Positions 8,393-17,337 are shown, counted from the first letter of the stretch. The stretch: 64,000 nucleotides of DNA from Bifidobacterium thermophilum DSM 20210 (GCA_000771265.1 JDUB01000018.1:1-64000); one strand, 5' to 3'. Program-made: numbers and translations. The notes: generated by a model not told the origin, from the sequence alone.

Positions 8393-9451
8393 CTACGCTT
8401 GCGCGGAGGTGTCTGTGTCCCCTTCATGCTGTTTGATCAGCGCGATCGCATCCTCGACGGGCGGGCAGTCGGGCACGCCTGCCTTGTTGTTGCTGATGGC
8501 AATCGAGGCGGCCGCGTTGGCGATCCGCACCGCGTCAAACAGCGACCAACCCTGGGCGAGCATTGCGCACATCACGCCGGTGTGGCATGATCCGGCGGAA
8601 CGCGTATGCGTCGATTTCACGGGGAAGCCCTCGAGGTGGATCACTTCGCTGCCGGGTACGCGCACCCACGCACCTCGCGCGCCGGCGCGCAGCACCAGCG
8701 GGGCGCGCAACGTGGTGCCGAGCGCGTCGCACAGTGTGGTCATCGCGTCATCGAATCCGCCGCCGATGGTCAGTTCGGCATCATCCGTCGGCGGAATGCC
8801 GAGCCGCTCGGCGAGTGTGTTGGCTTCCTGGCGGTTACATGACCATGTCGGGCGGCATAGCACGGTGTCCTCAATCAGGTGGTCGCTGACCAGATGCAGG
8901 GAATTCGTAGGATTGAGCACGATTGTGTACGGGCGCTGCTCGGGATTCGCACCGGCACGATGCAGAAATCCTTCAATGCCGGCCGCCGAGTGGTCCATCA
9001 AGGTATTCCCGCTGATATGGACGACATCGCCTGCCTCAGGCTCAATCGCGTCGAAGGTGCGCTCGTCGCCTTGCGCTTCGGCGCCGTACGTCGCGATGAA
9101 GGTTTTGTGTGATCCGTCGTTGAGCACCAGTCGGAATCCGGAGTCCTTGTCAAGCCGGTCACCGCCGATGTGCTGGATGCCATTCGCCTCGAATTCGTCG
9201 CGGATTACGGACGACCACAGTCCCGTGCCGACGATACCCGCGTGCTTGGCGGGCGATCCCGACCGCGCGGCTGCCTGCAACACGCGGAAACTCCCGCCCA
9301 CCGACGGCGTCACCGAATTGGCGACGGCGAATCCGCCCGGCTGTGGAAGTTCTCCAACGCCCATCATGATGTCGACCCATACCTGGCCGAGCGAAATCAC
9401 CGATGCTGCGCTCTGCTCCGGCTTGCGCGAGTTGAGGATATCGTGAAGCAT
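8393..9451 (-). CDS. PfkB-family carbohydrate kinase homologue lacking the catalytic Asp
   Basis: A 352-residue ribokinase-fold protein. The N-terminal substrate region (SVGGSFRVLQAAARSG) and the C-terminal helix (DAVRIANAAASIAISNNKAG) match PfkB-family sugar or nucleoside kinases. In the second PfkB signature, where the family has DTxGAGD-x-H-x-G, this protein reads HTRSAGSCHTG: the first Asp is His and the catalytic-base Asp is Ser288. It may be catalytically altered or act as a binding protein. The ATG at 9451 follows a perfect AGGAGG. It lies upstream of the MFS gene on the same strand, 212 bp apart. Confidence 0.8.
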   Translation of the reverse strand: MLHDILNSRKPEQSAASVISLGQVWVDIMMGVGELPQPGGFAVANSVTPSVGGSFRVLQAAARSGSPAKHAGIVGTGLWSSVIRDEFEANGIQHIGGDRLDKDSGFRLVLNDGSHKTFIATYGAEAQGDERTFDAIEPEAGDVVHISGNTLMDHSAAGIEGFLHRAGANPEQRPYTIVLNPTNSLHLVSDHLIEDTVLCRPTWSCNRQEANTLAERLGIPPTDDAELTIGGGFDDAMTTLCDALGTTLRAPLVLRAGARGAWVRVPGSEVIHLEGFPVKSTHTRSAGSCHTGVMCAMLAQGWSLFDAVRIANAAASIAISNNKAGVPDCPPVEDAIALIKQHEGDTDTSAQA

Positions 9452-9739
9452 ACAACCTCCTGACTCATCCTTGTGCGATGCGTATGCGAGGCAACCGAGG
9501 CAACGTGGTTGCCGCAGACTCTCACATTCTATCGGTATTTCTGGGATTATTGTGGAGGTTGAAGTTAGACATGTTGCTTGAAAATGCCGGGATTTCGCTG
9601 CTATCCACGAATGCGGCACGCAGGTTTGCACTTGATCGGATTTGGTTGTAGTCTTGTGTAGTTGTGTGTTCGGCGGACGCATATGCGGCGGTCGGGCAGA
9701 CACGACTTGCAAGTCAAAGAAATGTATAGGGAGTCCATC

Positions 9740-9934
9740 ATGGCAGCTCGTTGCGCAGTGTGCGGCAAGGGACCGCAAACCGGTTTCACCGTGTCGCATT
9801 CGCATATTCGCAATAAGCGCACCTTCCGTCCGAACCTGCAGCCCGTCCGCACTACCATTGACGGTCAGAATGTCCGCCTGCGCGTGTGCGTGAAATGCAT
9901 CAAGGCTGGCAAGGTTCAGCGTGTGGCCGCGTGA
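9740..9934 (+). CDS. rpmB: 50S ribosomal protein L28
   Basis: A 64-residue protein matching bacterial L28 over its full length, including the [17 protein letters not shown] segment. The CAVCGKG and CVKCIKAG pairs make this the zinc-binding (C+) form. The ATG at 9740 is preceded by GGGAG. A strong terminator follows directly, so it is a single-gene unit. Confidence 0.97.
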   Translation: MAARCAVCGKGPQTGFTVSHSHIRNKRTFRPNLQPVRTTIDGQNVRLRVCVKCIKAGKVQRVAA

Positions 9935-9954
9935 ATCGCGAATGAAGAAACAAG

Positions 9955-9984
9955 ACCCCGGAACTTCAGTTTCCGGGGTTTTTG
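9955..9984 (+). terminator. Rho-independent terminator of rpmB
   Basis: CCCCGGAAC and TTTCCGGGG form a GC-rich stem around a short loop, followed at once by a T-rich run (GGTTTTTG). It begins about 20 bp after the rpmB stop. Confidence 0.88.
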
Positions 9985-10030
9985 CTTTTCTGGTGGCGCT
10001 GGGTTGGTGGTGATGCCCCGGATTGACGCG

Positions 10031-10325
10031 GGGGATTATCGTTGCACAGGCTTGCGTGTGATGATGTCCAGGACGGTGGTGTGGGAGTTTGTCGGGAAAT
10101 CGGTGGGCTGGGGGTGATGTCCTGAATTTCCCGGGAGTTTATCGCGGATGCGTGGATTCGCCGCTGTTCTCCCGGTCTCGGCTTGTTGGTCGGTTTTTCT
10201 GAATCGCGGATTTCCAACGTTCCTGTTGGGAGATTATCCGCAGAGTGCCTGATTCGTGCAGAACTCCCGTGTCCTGTGCGGGAGTTTATGCGCGTTTCGT
10301 GCGGATCCGGCACTTCTCCCGGGAG
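10031..10325. repeat. Degenerate array of GGGAG...CTCCC units, ~52-bp period
   Basis: GGGAG/GGGGA-initiated units (GGGAGTTTATCGCG-like) start near 10031, 10083, 10133, 10228 and 10280. Spacings are 52, 50, 95 (one unit missing or decayed) and 52. Later units end in CTCCC about 40 bp downstream, giving loose inverted repeats. No gene is evident in 9985-10470. Confidence 0.5.
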
Positions 10326-10475
10326 CATTTCGTCCTCCGGGTGCTTTCCCGACCGACAAGCCGCGGACGATTCAGTGGCTCACCGGTAAGGGGCATCCTT
10401 GGACCATGACACTATGACACGCTTACCGCACAACGCCGACGGGGATGAGCGGTAATATCTGTGATTCCTACATGC

Positions 10476-10735
10476 CTATCTGCCTGCTGTGAGATTGGGC
10501 TGTCGCGCGGCGGTGAGATATCGACGGTTTCCGATGGCTGGTGGGGGCTATCTGTCTGTGGTGCGATTGGGGTGTCGCACGGCGTTGGGATTGTCGTTGG
10601 CTCGCCCCGAGAAGTCGGGACTATCTGTCTGCTGTGCGACTGCGTTGTCACACTGTGACAGGGTGTCGACGGTTATCGGCGGGTGGTGGGGACTATCTGC
10701 CTGCTGTGCGACCCTGTCATCGCACGACAGGTGAG
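10476..10735. repeat. Four-unit tandem repeat, 72-73 bp period, upstream of recG
   Basis: Units beginning TATCTGYCTG start at about 10476, 10548, 10621 and 10693 (spacings 72, 73, 72). Each carries an inverted repeat GTGCGA-N8-TCGCAC, perfect at 10561-10580 and 10707-10726 and decayed in the other two. Spacers 1 and 3 resemble each other. The array ends about 50 bp before the recG start. Two related units lie at 45661-45765. Confidence 0.75.
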
Positions 10736-10784
10736 TTCCGTCGCCCTCCCGCTGCGCGGAACCTGATGTGGGACAATAAGAGGT

Positions 10785-13289
10785 ATGACCGTTTCACTGA
10801 CCACCCCGCTAGCCAAGCTGTTGACCAACCGTCGTCGGGTCAGCGCGCTGAAAGGCCTTGGCTTGGTCACGTGCGCGGACGCCCTGACGTATTACCCGTT
10901 CCGGGTCACTGATCCAGTGCCCCTGCGGGCGGTGCGAGAAGGCCGAATCGGCGAGCCGATGGCTTTCGCCGGTGTTGTGCGCGATGTTCGCGTGATGCAG
11001 ATGAACGCCCGCCGCGGCTATCGGGTCCAAGCCATGGTCGACGATTCCGCGTTCGCCGCCCAACGCCACGTGCCCGGCTCCGTCACTGCACTCGTGTTCT
11101 TCTCCTACAAGCAGCAGTACGTCAATTGGCTCAGCGCCCGACTACACGCCGGCGCGTCGGTGGTCGTGTGCGGTACACCCAGCGAATACGACGGCATGCC
11201 ACAGTTCACCCACCCAGAAGTGCTCACCGTTCCGCCCACCCCAACCGCATCGCAGGAATCCGCCTGCGGCCTGCGTTTCGACGCTGACAGCATCGATGAC
11301 GCGTTGCGGCGCGTCTGCCGTCCGCGCCCGGTTTACCACGCCAATTCCCGTATTTCCAGCGAGCATATCCACGATTCCATCGTCACCGTGTTGCGTGCGC
11401 TCGCTGCCGGAGACGATGACGAAGCCGAGCTGTCTACTGCGCAATACGGGGCAGCCGCGCAATCCACACAATCCGGAACATACGGAACGACCGGCACAAC
11501 CGCAATATCACCGGAACGTGCGGAACCCCAAGAATCCGCACCGTCACTATCCCGCGCATCTTCCCTCTCGCCAGCCCCCGACGGCATAGAGACATCCCCC
11601 AAAATCCCTACTGCCGCCTTGCGTTGCGCCATTCCCGACATCCTGCCCGAGAGCGTGCGTGAAGCATGCGGCCTGATGCATCGGGCCGAAGCCTTCCTTG
11701 CCATACATGAACCTGATTCGGTGGACTCGTTCCGGCAAGCCCTTCACACCTTGCGATATGAGGAAGCGTTCATCTCGCAGACCGCCGTCCTGCAGGAACG
11801 CGAGCAGGCGCGCAAAGCCGAGACCTTCCCCTGCACTGACGGCGACATGCGCGAAACTTTCATCGATTCGCTCCCCTTCACCCTGACCGGCGGGCAGGCC
11901 AGCGTCATCGACGACATCGTCCAAGACATGGGCCGCGACTACCCGATGCAGCGCCTGCTGCAAGGCGAAGTCGGCTCCGGTAAAACCGTGGTCGCGCTCG
12001 TCGCGATGCTGCAAGCCGTCGGATCGGGCTATCAAGCGGTGCTTGTGGCGCCTACGCAGGTGCTTGCCGAGCAACACGCTGAAACCGTCGGAGGCATGGT
12101 CGCCAAGGCGGGACTTGCTATTCCGGTCACGCTGATCACGGGCGGCATGAAGCTTGCGGCACGTCGCAAAGCGCTCGCGGCGGCGGCGAGCGGCGAGCCG
12201 GGCATCATCATTGCCACGCACGCCGCGTTTTCGAGGACATTCCAAGCGCCGAATCTTGCCCTTGCGGTCATCGACGAACAGCACCGGTTCGGCGTCGAAC
12301 AGCGCGAAACCTTGCTGCAACGCGGTGAGAAGATCCCACATCTGCTGGTTATGACGGCCACGCCGATTCCTCGCACGGCCGCGATGACATGGTTCGGCAG
12401 CCTTGATTTGTCGTGGCTGACGGAGCTGCCGGGCGGGCGCAAACCGATCCGCACCTTCGTGATCCCAGAGGCCGATGGTCCGGCCATGGCGAATATGTTC
12501 TGGCATATTCGCCATCGGATTGACGCGGGGGAGCGAGCGTATATCGTTTGCGCCCGTATTGACGAGGACGAGAGCGCCGACCAGGCCAGGCAGGACGCCG
12601 AACTGTTCGAGGAGCCGGATGACGCTGCCGGAGCAGGGGACGCGCCCGGCGGGTCGGCAGCAGTCCAGCCGAAACCGCCGCTGCATGCGGTCAGTGAGAT
12701 TGCTGCGAGGCTTGAGGCGCTTCCACAATTCGAGGGCGTGCGGTTCGCCACGCTGACCGGCCGTGACGATGATGCGACTAAACAGCAGGTGATGGCTGAT
12801 TTTGCGGCCGGCATCACGCCGATTCTTGTGGCGACCACGGTGATCGAGGTGGGTGTGGATGTGCCGCAGGCCAGTTGCATCGTGATGTTTGATGCGGACC
12901 GGTTCGGCTTGTCGCAGCTGCATCAGCTGCGTGGCCGTGTCGGCCGTGGCGGCACGGATTCGTGGGCGTTCCTCGTGTCCCGTGCCGAGCCGGGCAGTAT
13001 CGCCGAACAGCGGCTGGCTGTGATCCAAGGGTCGCTTGACGGTGCGGAAATCGCACAGGCGGATTTGGAGCTGCGCGGGGCCGGCGATGTGCTGGGCGAC
13101 GCACAATCCGGCGGAAAATCAGGGCTCAAGCTACTGCGTGTGGTCAAGGACGCGAAGATGATCGCGGATGCCCGAGCTCGAGCCGAACAGGTGCTTGCAG
13201 CCGATCCGGGTTTGGAACATGAGGTCCAGCTCGCCGGAGCAGTCCTCGATTTCACCCGAGGCAACGAATCCCACCTCATCAGCAGCTGA
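10785..13289 (+). CDS. recG: ATP-dependent DNA helicase RecG
   Basis: An 834-residue helicase that remodels stalled replication forks and Holliday junctions. The wedge/OB domain spans roughly residues 30-175. Helicase motifs follow: Walker A GEVGSGKT at 394-401, the DEQHR box near 496, MTATPIPRT, and the C-terminal TTVIEVGVDVPQ and QLRGRVGRG motifs. Two low-complexity segments look inserted: residues about 208-278 (Ser/Thr/Gln/Pro-rich, between wedge and helicase) and about 605-630 (Asp/Ala/Gly/Pro-rich). The protein is longer than the usual ~700 residues for this reason. A four-unit repeat array sits directly upstream. Confidence 0.96.
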   Translation: MTVSLTTPLAKLLTNRRRVSALKGLGLVTCADALTYYPFRVTDPVPLRAVREGRIGEPMAFAGVVRDVRVMQMNARRGYRVQAMVDDSAFAAQRHVPGSVTALVFFSYKQQYVNWLSARLHAGASVVVCGTPSEYDGMPQFTHPEVLTVPPTPTASQESACGLRFDADSIDDALRRVCRPRPVYHANSRISSEHIHDSIVTVLRALAAGDDDEAELSTAQYGAAAQSTQSGTYGTTGTTAISPERAEPQESAPSLSRASSLSPAPDGIETSPKIPTAALRCAIPDILPESVREACGLMHRAEAFLAIHEPDSVDSFRQALHTLRYEEAFISQTAVLQEREQARKAETFPCTDGDMRETFIDSLPFTLTGGQASVIDDIVQDMGRDYPMQRLLQGEVGSGKTVVALVAMLQAVGSGYQAVLVAPTQVLAEQHAETVGGMVAKAGLAIPVTLITGGMKLAARRKALAAAASGEPGIIIATHAAFSRTFQAPNLALAVIDEQHRFGVEQRETLLQRGEKIPHLLVMTATPIPRTAAMTWFGSLDLSWLTELPGGRKPIRTFVIPEADGPAMANMFWHIRHRIDAGERAYIVCARIDEDESADQARQDAELFEEPDDAAGAGDAPGGSAAVQPKPPLHAVSEIAARLEALPQFEGVRFATLTGRDDDATKQQVMADFAAGITPILVATTVIEVGVDVPQASCIVMFDADRFGLSQLHQLRGRVGRGGTDSWAFLVSRAEPGSIAEQRLAVIQGSLDGAEIAQADLELRGAGDVLGDAQSGGKSGLKLLRVVKDAKMIADARARAEQVLAADPGLEHEVQLAGAVLDFTRGNESHLISS

Positions 13290-13297
13290 CGTCCCAG

Positions 13298-13386
13298 TTT
13301 CTGCCGACGCTGGGTGGTGTGTGGGCGTCGGCAGTGGGTGGTGGTGCTGTTTCTGCCGACGCTGGCAGGCCCATGAGCGTCGGTAG
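13298..13386. repeat. Intergenic hairpin repeat, CCGACGCTGA family, two units
   Basis: TTTCTGCCGACGCTG begins at 13298 and 13350 (52 bp apart), each followed by its inverted complement (GGCGTCGGCAG; GAGCGTCGGTAGAAG). It fills the gap between convergent recG and rsmD and may double as a transcription terminator. Other copies are at 21842, 33911 and 36240. Confidence 0.8.
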
Positions 13387-13397
13387 AAGCAGAGGCG

Positions 13398-14006
13398 TCA
13401 GCGTGGTGACGCGGCGTTGGTATCGGCGTCCTGAGCGTCGGGTTCGAGATAGATGACCGCGGTTTCGCCGTATTTGCGCGCATCCGCCTCGTGCCAACCT
13501 GCCGGCGGAGTGAGCGCATCCGATTGGGCGGAACGCTCGACCACAATCATGGTGTCCGGCCCGGTCGCTTCACCTTGGGCGAGCGCTTCCAACAGCACGT
13601 TGCACTCTTCGGTCGCATATGCGTACGGCGGGTCGATGAACACCAAGTCAAAAGACACACCATGATACGAGTCAACGAACACTTCGGCACGCCGGCGCAT
13701 CACCCGCGCGGACAATTCCGGCCGCCACGCCTTGGAACGCTTGAGCTGGGTGAGCGTACCGTTGATGAGCGCCGCGGCGGGGCCGGCGGACTCCACAGCC
13801 ACCAGCGATTGCGCCCCACGAGACAACGCTTCGATGCCGAGCGCTCCCGTTCCTGCGAACAGGTCTAGCACGCTGGCTCCGCGCACCAGACCCCAAGAGT
13901 CGAGATGAGAGAACACCGCCTCTTTGGTGCGGTCGGTAGTGGGCCGGGTCCCCGGTTTCGGTGTGGCCAACGCCATGCCTTTGAATCGTCCTGCAATCAC
14001 GCGCAT
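13398..14006 (-). CDS. rsmD: 16S rRNA (guanine(966)-N2)-methyltransferase RsmD
   Basis: A 202-residue SAM-dependent methyltransferase that modifies G966 of 16S rRNA. It starts with the family's MRVIAGRFKG, has TRPTTDRTKEAVF, the SAM-binding motif VLDLFAGTGALGIEALSRGA, and the catalytic DPPY tetrapeptide (IDPPYAYA). Length is normal. The start at 14006 was chosen because MRVIAG is the conserved N-terminus; the open frame continues upstream with no similarity. It converges on recG. CoaD, its partner in many genomes, is elsewhere in this window. Confidence 0.95.
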   Translation of the reverse strand: MRVIAGRFKGMALATPKPGTRPTTDRTKEAVFSHLDSWGLVRGASVLDLFAGTGALGIEALSRGAQSLVAVESAGPAAALINGTLTQLKRSKAWRPELSARVMRRRAEVFVDSYHGVSFDLVFIDPPYAYATEECNVLLEALAQGEATGPDTMIVVERSAQSDALTPPAGWHEADARKYGETAVIYLEPDAQDADTNAASPR

Positions 14007-14260
14007 ACTGACCACTCTACCCGTGCTCCGGTCACTGGCGTGCGTGTGACGTCGCCCACATATTCTGTCAGAGAAAACACGGGTGCCGAACCGGTCCGAC
14101 ATGTACCGTAAAACCAGCAGGACAGATGATAGGCCCGTTGCAACGGTACGCGCATCATCCATCCTCGGCAGCAGTCCGCTGAACCATATTATTCGTATCA
14201 CCGAAAACCCGGATGACCGGAACACTCCGCAACTCCGCAACCGCCACTTTGGGAGGCACC

Positions 14261-14863
14261 ATGTCCGCTTTTGTTTCTGCGATTTCCGCCCGTCGCTCGC
14301 AGTATGCGCTGTCTGACGCTGCCGCGCTGTCTGACGCCGAAATCGTCGATCTTGTCCGCTCGGTCGCCGGCGAAGTTCCCAGCGCCTTCAATTCCCAGCC
14401 GCAGCGCGTCATCGTGCTGTTCGGCGCGGAACATCACCGTCTGTGGACGATTGTGCACGACGCCCTGCGCGCCGTGGTCAAGGACGATACCGCGTTCGCC
14501 GCCACCGAGCAGAAGATCGCCGGTTTCGACGCCGCGCGCGGCACGGTGCTGTACTTCGATGACACCACCGTCACCACGAACTTGCAGGAGCAGTTCCCCT
14601 CCTACGCGGCGAACTTCCCGGTGTGGGCGCAGCAGGCGAACGGCATGCTCCAGTTCGCCGTCTGGTCGGCGCTCGCCGAGGCGGGTATCGGCGCGAACCT
14701 GCAGCATTACAACCCGCTGATTGATGACGCGGTCCGTGAGGCCTTCGGCATTCCCGAGAATTGGAAGCTGGTCGCGCAGATGCCGTTCGGCGAGGTCACC
14801 GCGCCCGCCGGCCCGCGTGAGCATATGCCGCTGGACGAGCAGGTCCAGGTGCGCGGCCTGTGA
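14261..14863 (+). CDS. Nitroreductase-family protein
   Basis: A 200-residue flavin-dependent oxidoreductase-like protein. The N-terminal RRSQYAL and SAFNSQPQRVIVLFG segments, the central ANGMLQFAVWSALAEAGIGANLQHYNPLID, and the C-terminal IPENWKLVAQMPFG match the oxygen-insensitive nitroreductase branch related to the yeast Frm2/Hbn1 proteins. The substrate is unknown. The ATG at 14261 follows GGGAGG. A hairpin with a T-rich tail follows the gene. Confidence 0.88.
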   Translation: MSAFVSAISARRSQYALSDAAALSDAEIVDLVRSVAGEVPSAFNSQPQRVIVLFGAEHHRLWTIVHDALRAVVKDDTAFAATEQKIAGFDAARGTVLYFDDTTVTTNLQEQFPSYAANFPVWAQQANGMLQFAVWSALAEAGIGANLQHYNPLIDDAVREAFGIPENWKLVAQMPFGEVTAPAGPREHMPLDEQVQVRGL

Positions 14864-14893
14864 CGCGCGTGCATGACTGATCCCTGTAGCCTG

Positions 14894-14932
14894 GAGCCTG
14901 TCGGGAGCGATTCCGGCAGGCTCTTGTTGTTG
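14894..14932 (+). terminator. Terminator of the nitroreductase gene
   Basis: GAGCCTGTCGG (14894-14904) pairs with CCGGCAGGCTC (14913-14923) and is followed by TTGTTGTTG. It lies about 30 bp after the stop codon. Confidence 0.75.
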
Positions 14933-14934
14933 CG

Positions 14935-15298
14935 GTGATAATTTGGGGTTCCTGTGATAGCGCGCCCGCGGGAAGCTCGGATTGTAGCGGTATTTTGCGC
15001 AGGTTGTGCGATATAGGGCGCGGATGTGAGAACGCTGTGGGGCTGGTGTTCCGGGAATCCGCAGATGTGCAGCGATCTGGCGGTTGCTGTTCAGGCGACG
15101 TTCGCAGGGTGGCCGGAATGCCTCGGTATCTGCGCAATGTTGCCCAAGAAGGCGGTGCACATCGCGGTGACTGTACGGTGAGTGTCCCGGCATGTCATAA
15201 ATACCGGATTGTCCGCCAGTTTCTGCGCGCGGAATCCCGAAAATGCAAATACAGAAAATGCTCGGGCGACATGCCCAATCGCCTAGCCGCTCGGCCGT
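14935..15298. other. Intergenic region with faint repeats
   Basis: About 360 bp between the nitroreductase terminator and the trmD stop. Loosely related TNTYTGCGCR segments recur near 14990, 15127 and 15221, but their spacing is irregular and I do not call an array. No gene with a plausible start is evident. Confidence 0.35.
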
Positions 15299-16330
15299 CT
15301 ACCCCCGATTCAGCCGCCGCGGATGCTCTGCCGAAACCTCCCAGCCGAGCGCCATCAGTGTTTTACGGTCGGCCTTGCTCAGCTGCGCACAATCCAGCTG
15401 TTCGATCAAATCAGGCCGAATCGCATCGGTACGTGCCAACGCCTCATCGCGGCGGAAGCGGTCGACTTTCCCGTGGTCGCCCGAAAGCAGCACATCAGGC
15501 ACGCCCATTCCGCGCCACACCGCCGGCCGCGTGTACTGCCGATGCTCGAGCAGCGCCTCGGAACCCGTATATGATTCCTCCACAATGGACTCCGGGTTTC
15601 CCATAAACCCGGGCAGCAGGCGCGTAATCGCCTCCAACATCACCGATACCGCGACCTCCCCGCCGTTGAGCACATAATCACCGATCGAATATTCGCGTAC
15701 ATCCACGCCCTGCGCCCGGTAGTACTCAGGAATGCGCGCGTCATAGCCCTCGTAGCGTCCGCAGCCGAACATCAGTCGTTTGGCGTGACTCAGTTCTGTC
15801 GCGTCGCGTTGGGTGAACAGGGGAGCGGAAGGATTGGGGAAGATCAGCACGGTGCCGAGATTGTGGGTGGGAGCCTGTGAATCGCTGTTGGGTACCGTAT
15901 CTGCCGATGCGCTGTCGGATGCCGGCAGATGCTCCGCGTCGCCGGTGCCGTCGCTCTCGGCGGCTGTCACAACCGTGCCGTTGCTCGGTGATCCGCCCGC
16001 TGCGGCGCTCGTCGTAACCGTGGTGTCAGCGCCGTCAGGGACGCCTGCGCTGGCATTACTATTGCTGTCGCTCTCGCCATCGGCGTTCATCTCGCGCGGT
16101 TCCAGCCCGAGCAGATCGTCCAGGCATTCCGCCCAAACTTCCGGTTTCATGACCATGCCGGCGCCGCCGCCGACCGGGGTATCGTCCACGGAATGATGCA
16201 CGTCATGCGTCCAATCGCGCAGATTGTGGGCGTGGACACTGACGAGCCCCTTGCTTTGCGCTTTGCCGAACAGGCTTAGGTTCAGCACGTCGAAGTATTC
16301 GGGGAATACGGAAACGATATCAATCTGCAT
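15299..16330 (-). CDS. trmD: tRNA (guanine(37)-N1)-methyltransferase TrmD, with insertion
   Basis: A 343-residue SPOUT methyltransferase that makes m1G37 in tRNA and prevents frameshifting. Core motifs are present: MQIDIVSVFPEYFD at the start, DDTPVGGGAGMVMKPE near residue 50, the knot region MFGCGRYEGYDARI near 187, and SIGDYVLNGGEVA. Residues about 80-155 are an Asp/Ser/Ala/Thr-rich segment placed between the two SAM-binding halves, so the protein is roughly 75 residues longer than typical. The ATG at 16330 fits the conserved N-terminus. It diverges from the DUF4190 gene. Confidence 0.96.
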   Translation of the reverse strand: MQIDIVSVFPEYFDVLNLSLFGKAQSKGLVSVHAHNLRDWTHDVHHSVDDTPVGGGAGMVMKPEVWAECLDDLLGLEPREMNADGESDSNSNASAGVPDGADTTVTTSAAAGGSPSNGTVVTAAESDGTGDAEHLPASDSASADTVPNSDSQAPTHNLGTVLIFPNPSAPLFTQRDATELSHAKRLMFGCGRYEGYDARIPEYYRAQGVDVREYSIGDYVLNGGEVAVSVMLEAITRLLPGFMGNPESIVEESYTGSEALLEHRQYTRPAVWRGMGVPDVLLSGDHGKVDRFRRDEALARTDAIRPDLIEQLDCAQLSKADRKTLMALGWEVSAEHPRRLNRG

Positions 16331-16620
16331 GCCCACCACTGTACCGGCCTGCCGTCCCAAGAATCTGTACAGCAGATGTGTGCGGCCACAGCCGTTGGCG
16401 TGGTCGTTGTGCATATTGCGGTGTGGCGTCGGCGTTCGCGTTGATTCGCTGATACAGTTATCTCAGCAGAAGCCTGCATGGTGCTGAACAATGATGAATG
16501 CGAGGCAGGCGCGATTTTACTGGGCCTTGTCATCCATGCGGTGGAAGCGACAATGCCGGAAGTCCTTGATGACACGGCGTTGCATGTCAGCCAGTCTTTT
16601 GGCAAAGGAGCAAGAAGAAC

Positions 16621-17304
16621 ATGACCAACGGACAGATTCCATGGGATGCGCAGTCCGGCGAGCAGCCCGCCGCGGGTATGGACCAGCAGCAGGCACCTCA
16701 AGATATCCAGCCTGCAGCGCCGCAGCAGTACGGCCAGCCCGCCGATCAATCTTTCCCGCAGCCCCCGCTGCCAGCTGACCCGCAATATCGGCAGCCTGTG
16801 CAGCAGCCGGGGTACGCGCAGCCGGCAGAGCAATCCAGATACGCGGCTCCGGCACCGCAGCCAGGGTACGCGCAGCCGACCCAGCCGGTGCCGGCGCAGG
16901 CGACAGGATACGCGTACCCGCAGCAAGACTATGCACAGCAGCAGTATTACGCCCAACCGACCCAACCCGTTCCCGCTGCGGCTCCGGCCCCCGGTTATGG
17001 CGCATACGGGACTCCTTCCGCCAATAATGCGCCGTACCCGGTCAAACCGAAGATGAACACGATGGCTGTCGTCGGTTTCATCTTTTCGTTCCTGATCTCG
17101 ATTGTCGGCCTGATCCTGTGCATTATCGCGAAGAACCAGATCAAGACCAGAGGAGAGCGCGGCGACGGTCTTGCAACCGCCGGCATCATCATCAGTATTG
17201 CCAGTATGGTGCTTGCGGGGATTCTCCGCATGTCCATGGGCTCATCATCCGACACCTACAGTTCGACGGTGCTGCTGCCGATGCTGTTCAGCTTCCTCGG
17301 CTGA
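16621..17304 (+). CDS. DUF4190-domain membrane protein with Pro/Gln-rich N-terminus
   Basis: A 227-residue protein. Residues 1-135 are a disordered Pro/Gln/Tyr/Ala-rich stretch with repeated QPGYAQP-like units. Residues 140-210 form the DUF4190 module: two hydrophobic segments joined by a basic hairpin (KNQIKTRGERGDGLATAGI). Such proteins are common in actinobacteria and their role is unknown. The ATG at 16621 follows AAAGGAGCAAG. A bidirectional terminator separates it from convergent rimM. Confidence 0.85.
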   Translation: MTNGQIPWDAQSGEQPAAGMDQQQAPQDIQPAAPQQYGQPADQSFPQPPLPADPQYRQPVQQPGYAQPAEQSRYAAPAPQPGYAQPTQPVPAQATGYAYPQQDYAQQQYYAQPTQPVPAAAPAPGYGAYGTPSANNAPYPVKPKMNTMAVVGFIFSFLISIVGLILCIIAKNQIKTRGERGDGLATAGIIISIASMVLAGILRMSMGSSSDTYSSTVLLPMLFSFLG

Positions 17305-17337
17305 CAGCCGGTCGCCATACACGCGGCAATACAGCGT

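Noticed and set aside
11547..13106. 519-residue open frame on the minus strand
   Set aside because: Antisense to recG; composition is typical of a reverse-frame shadow in high-GC DNA.
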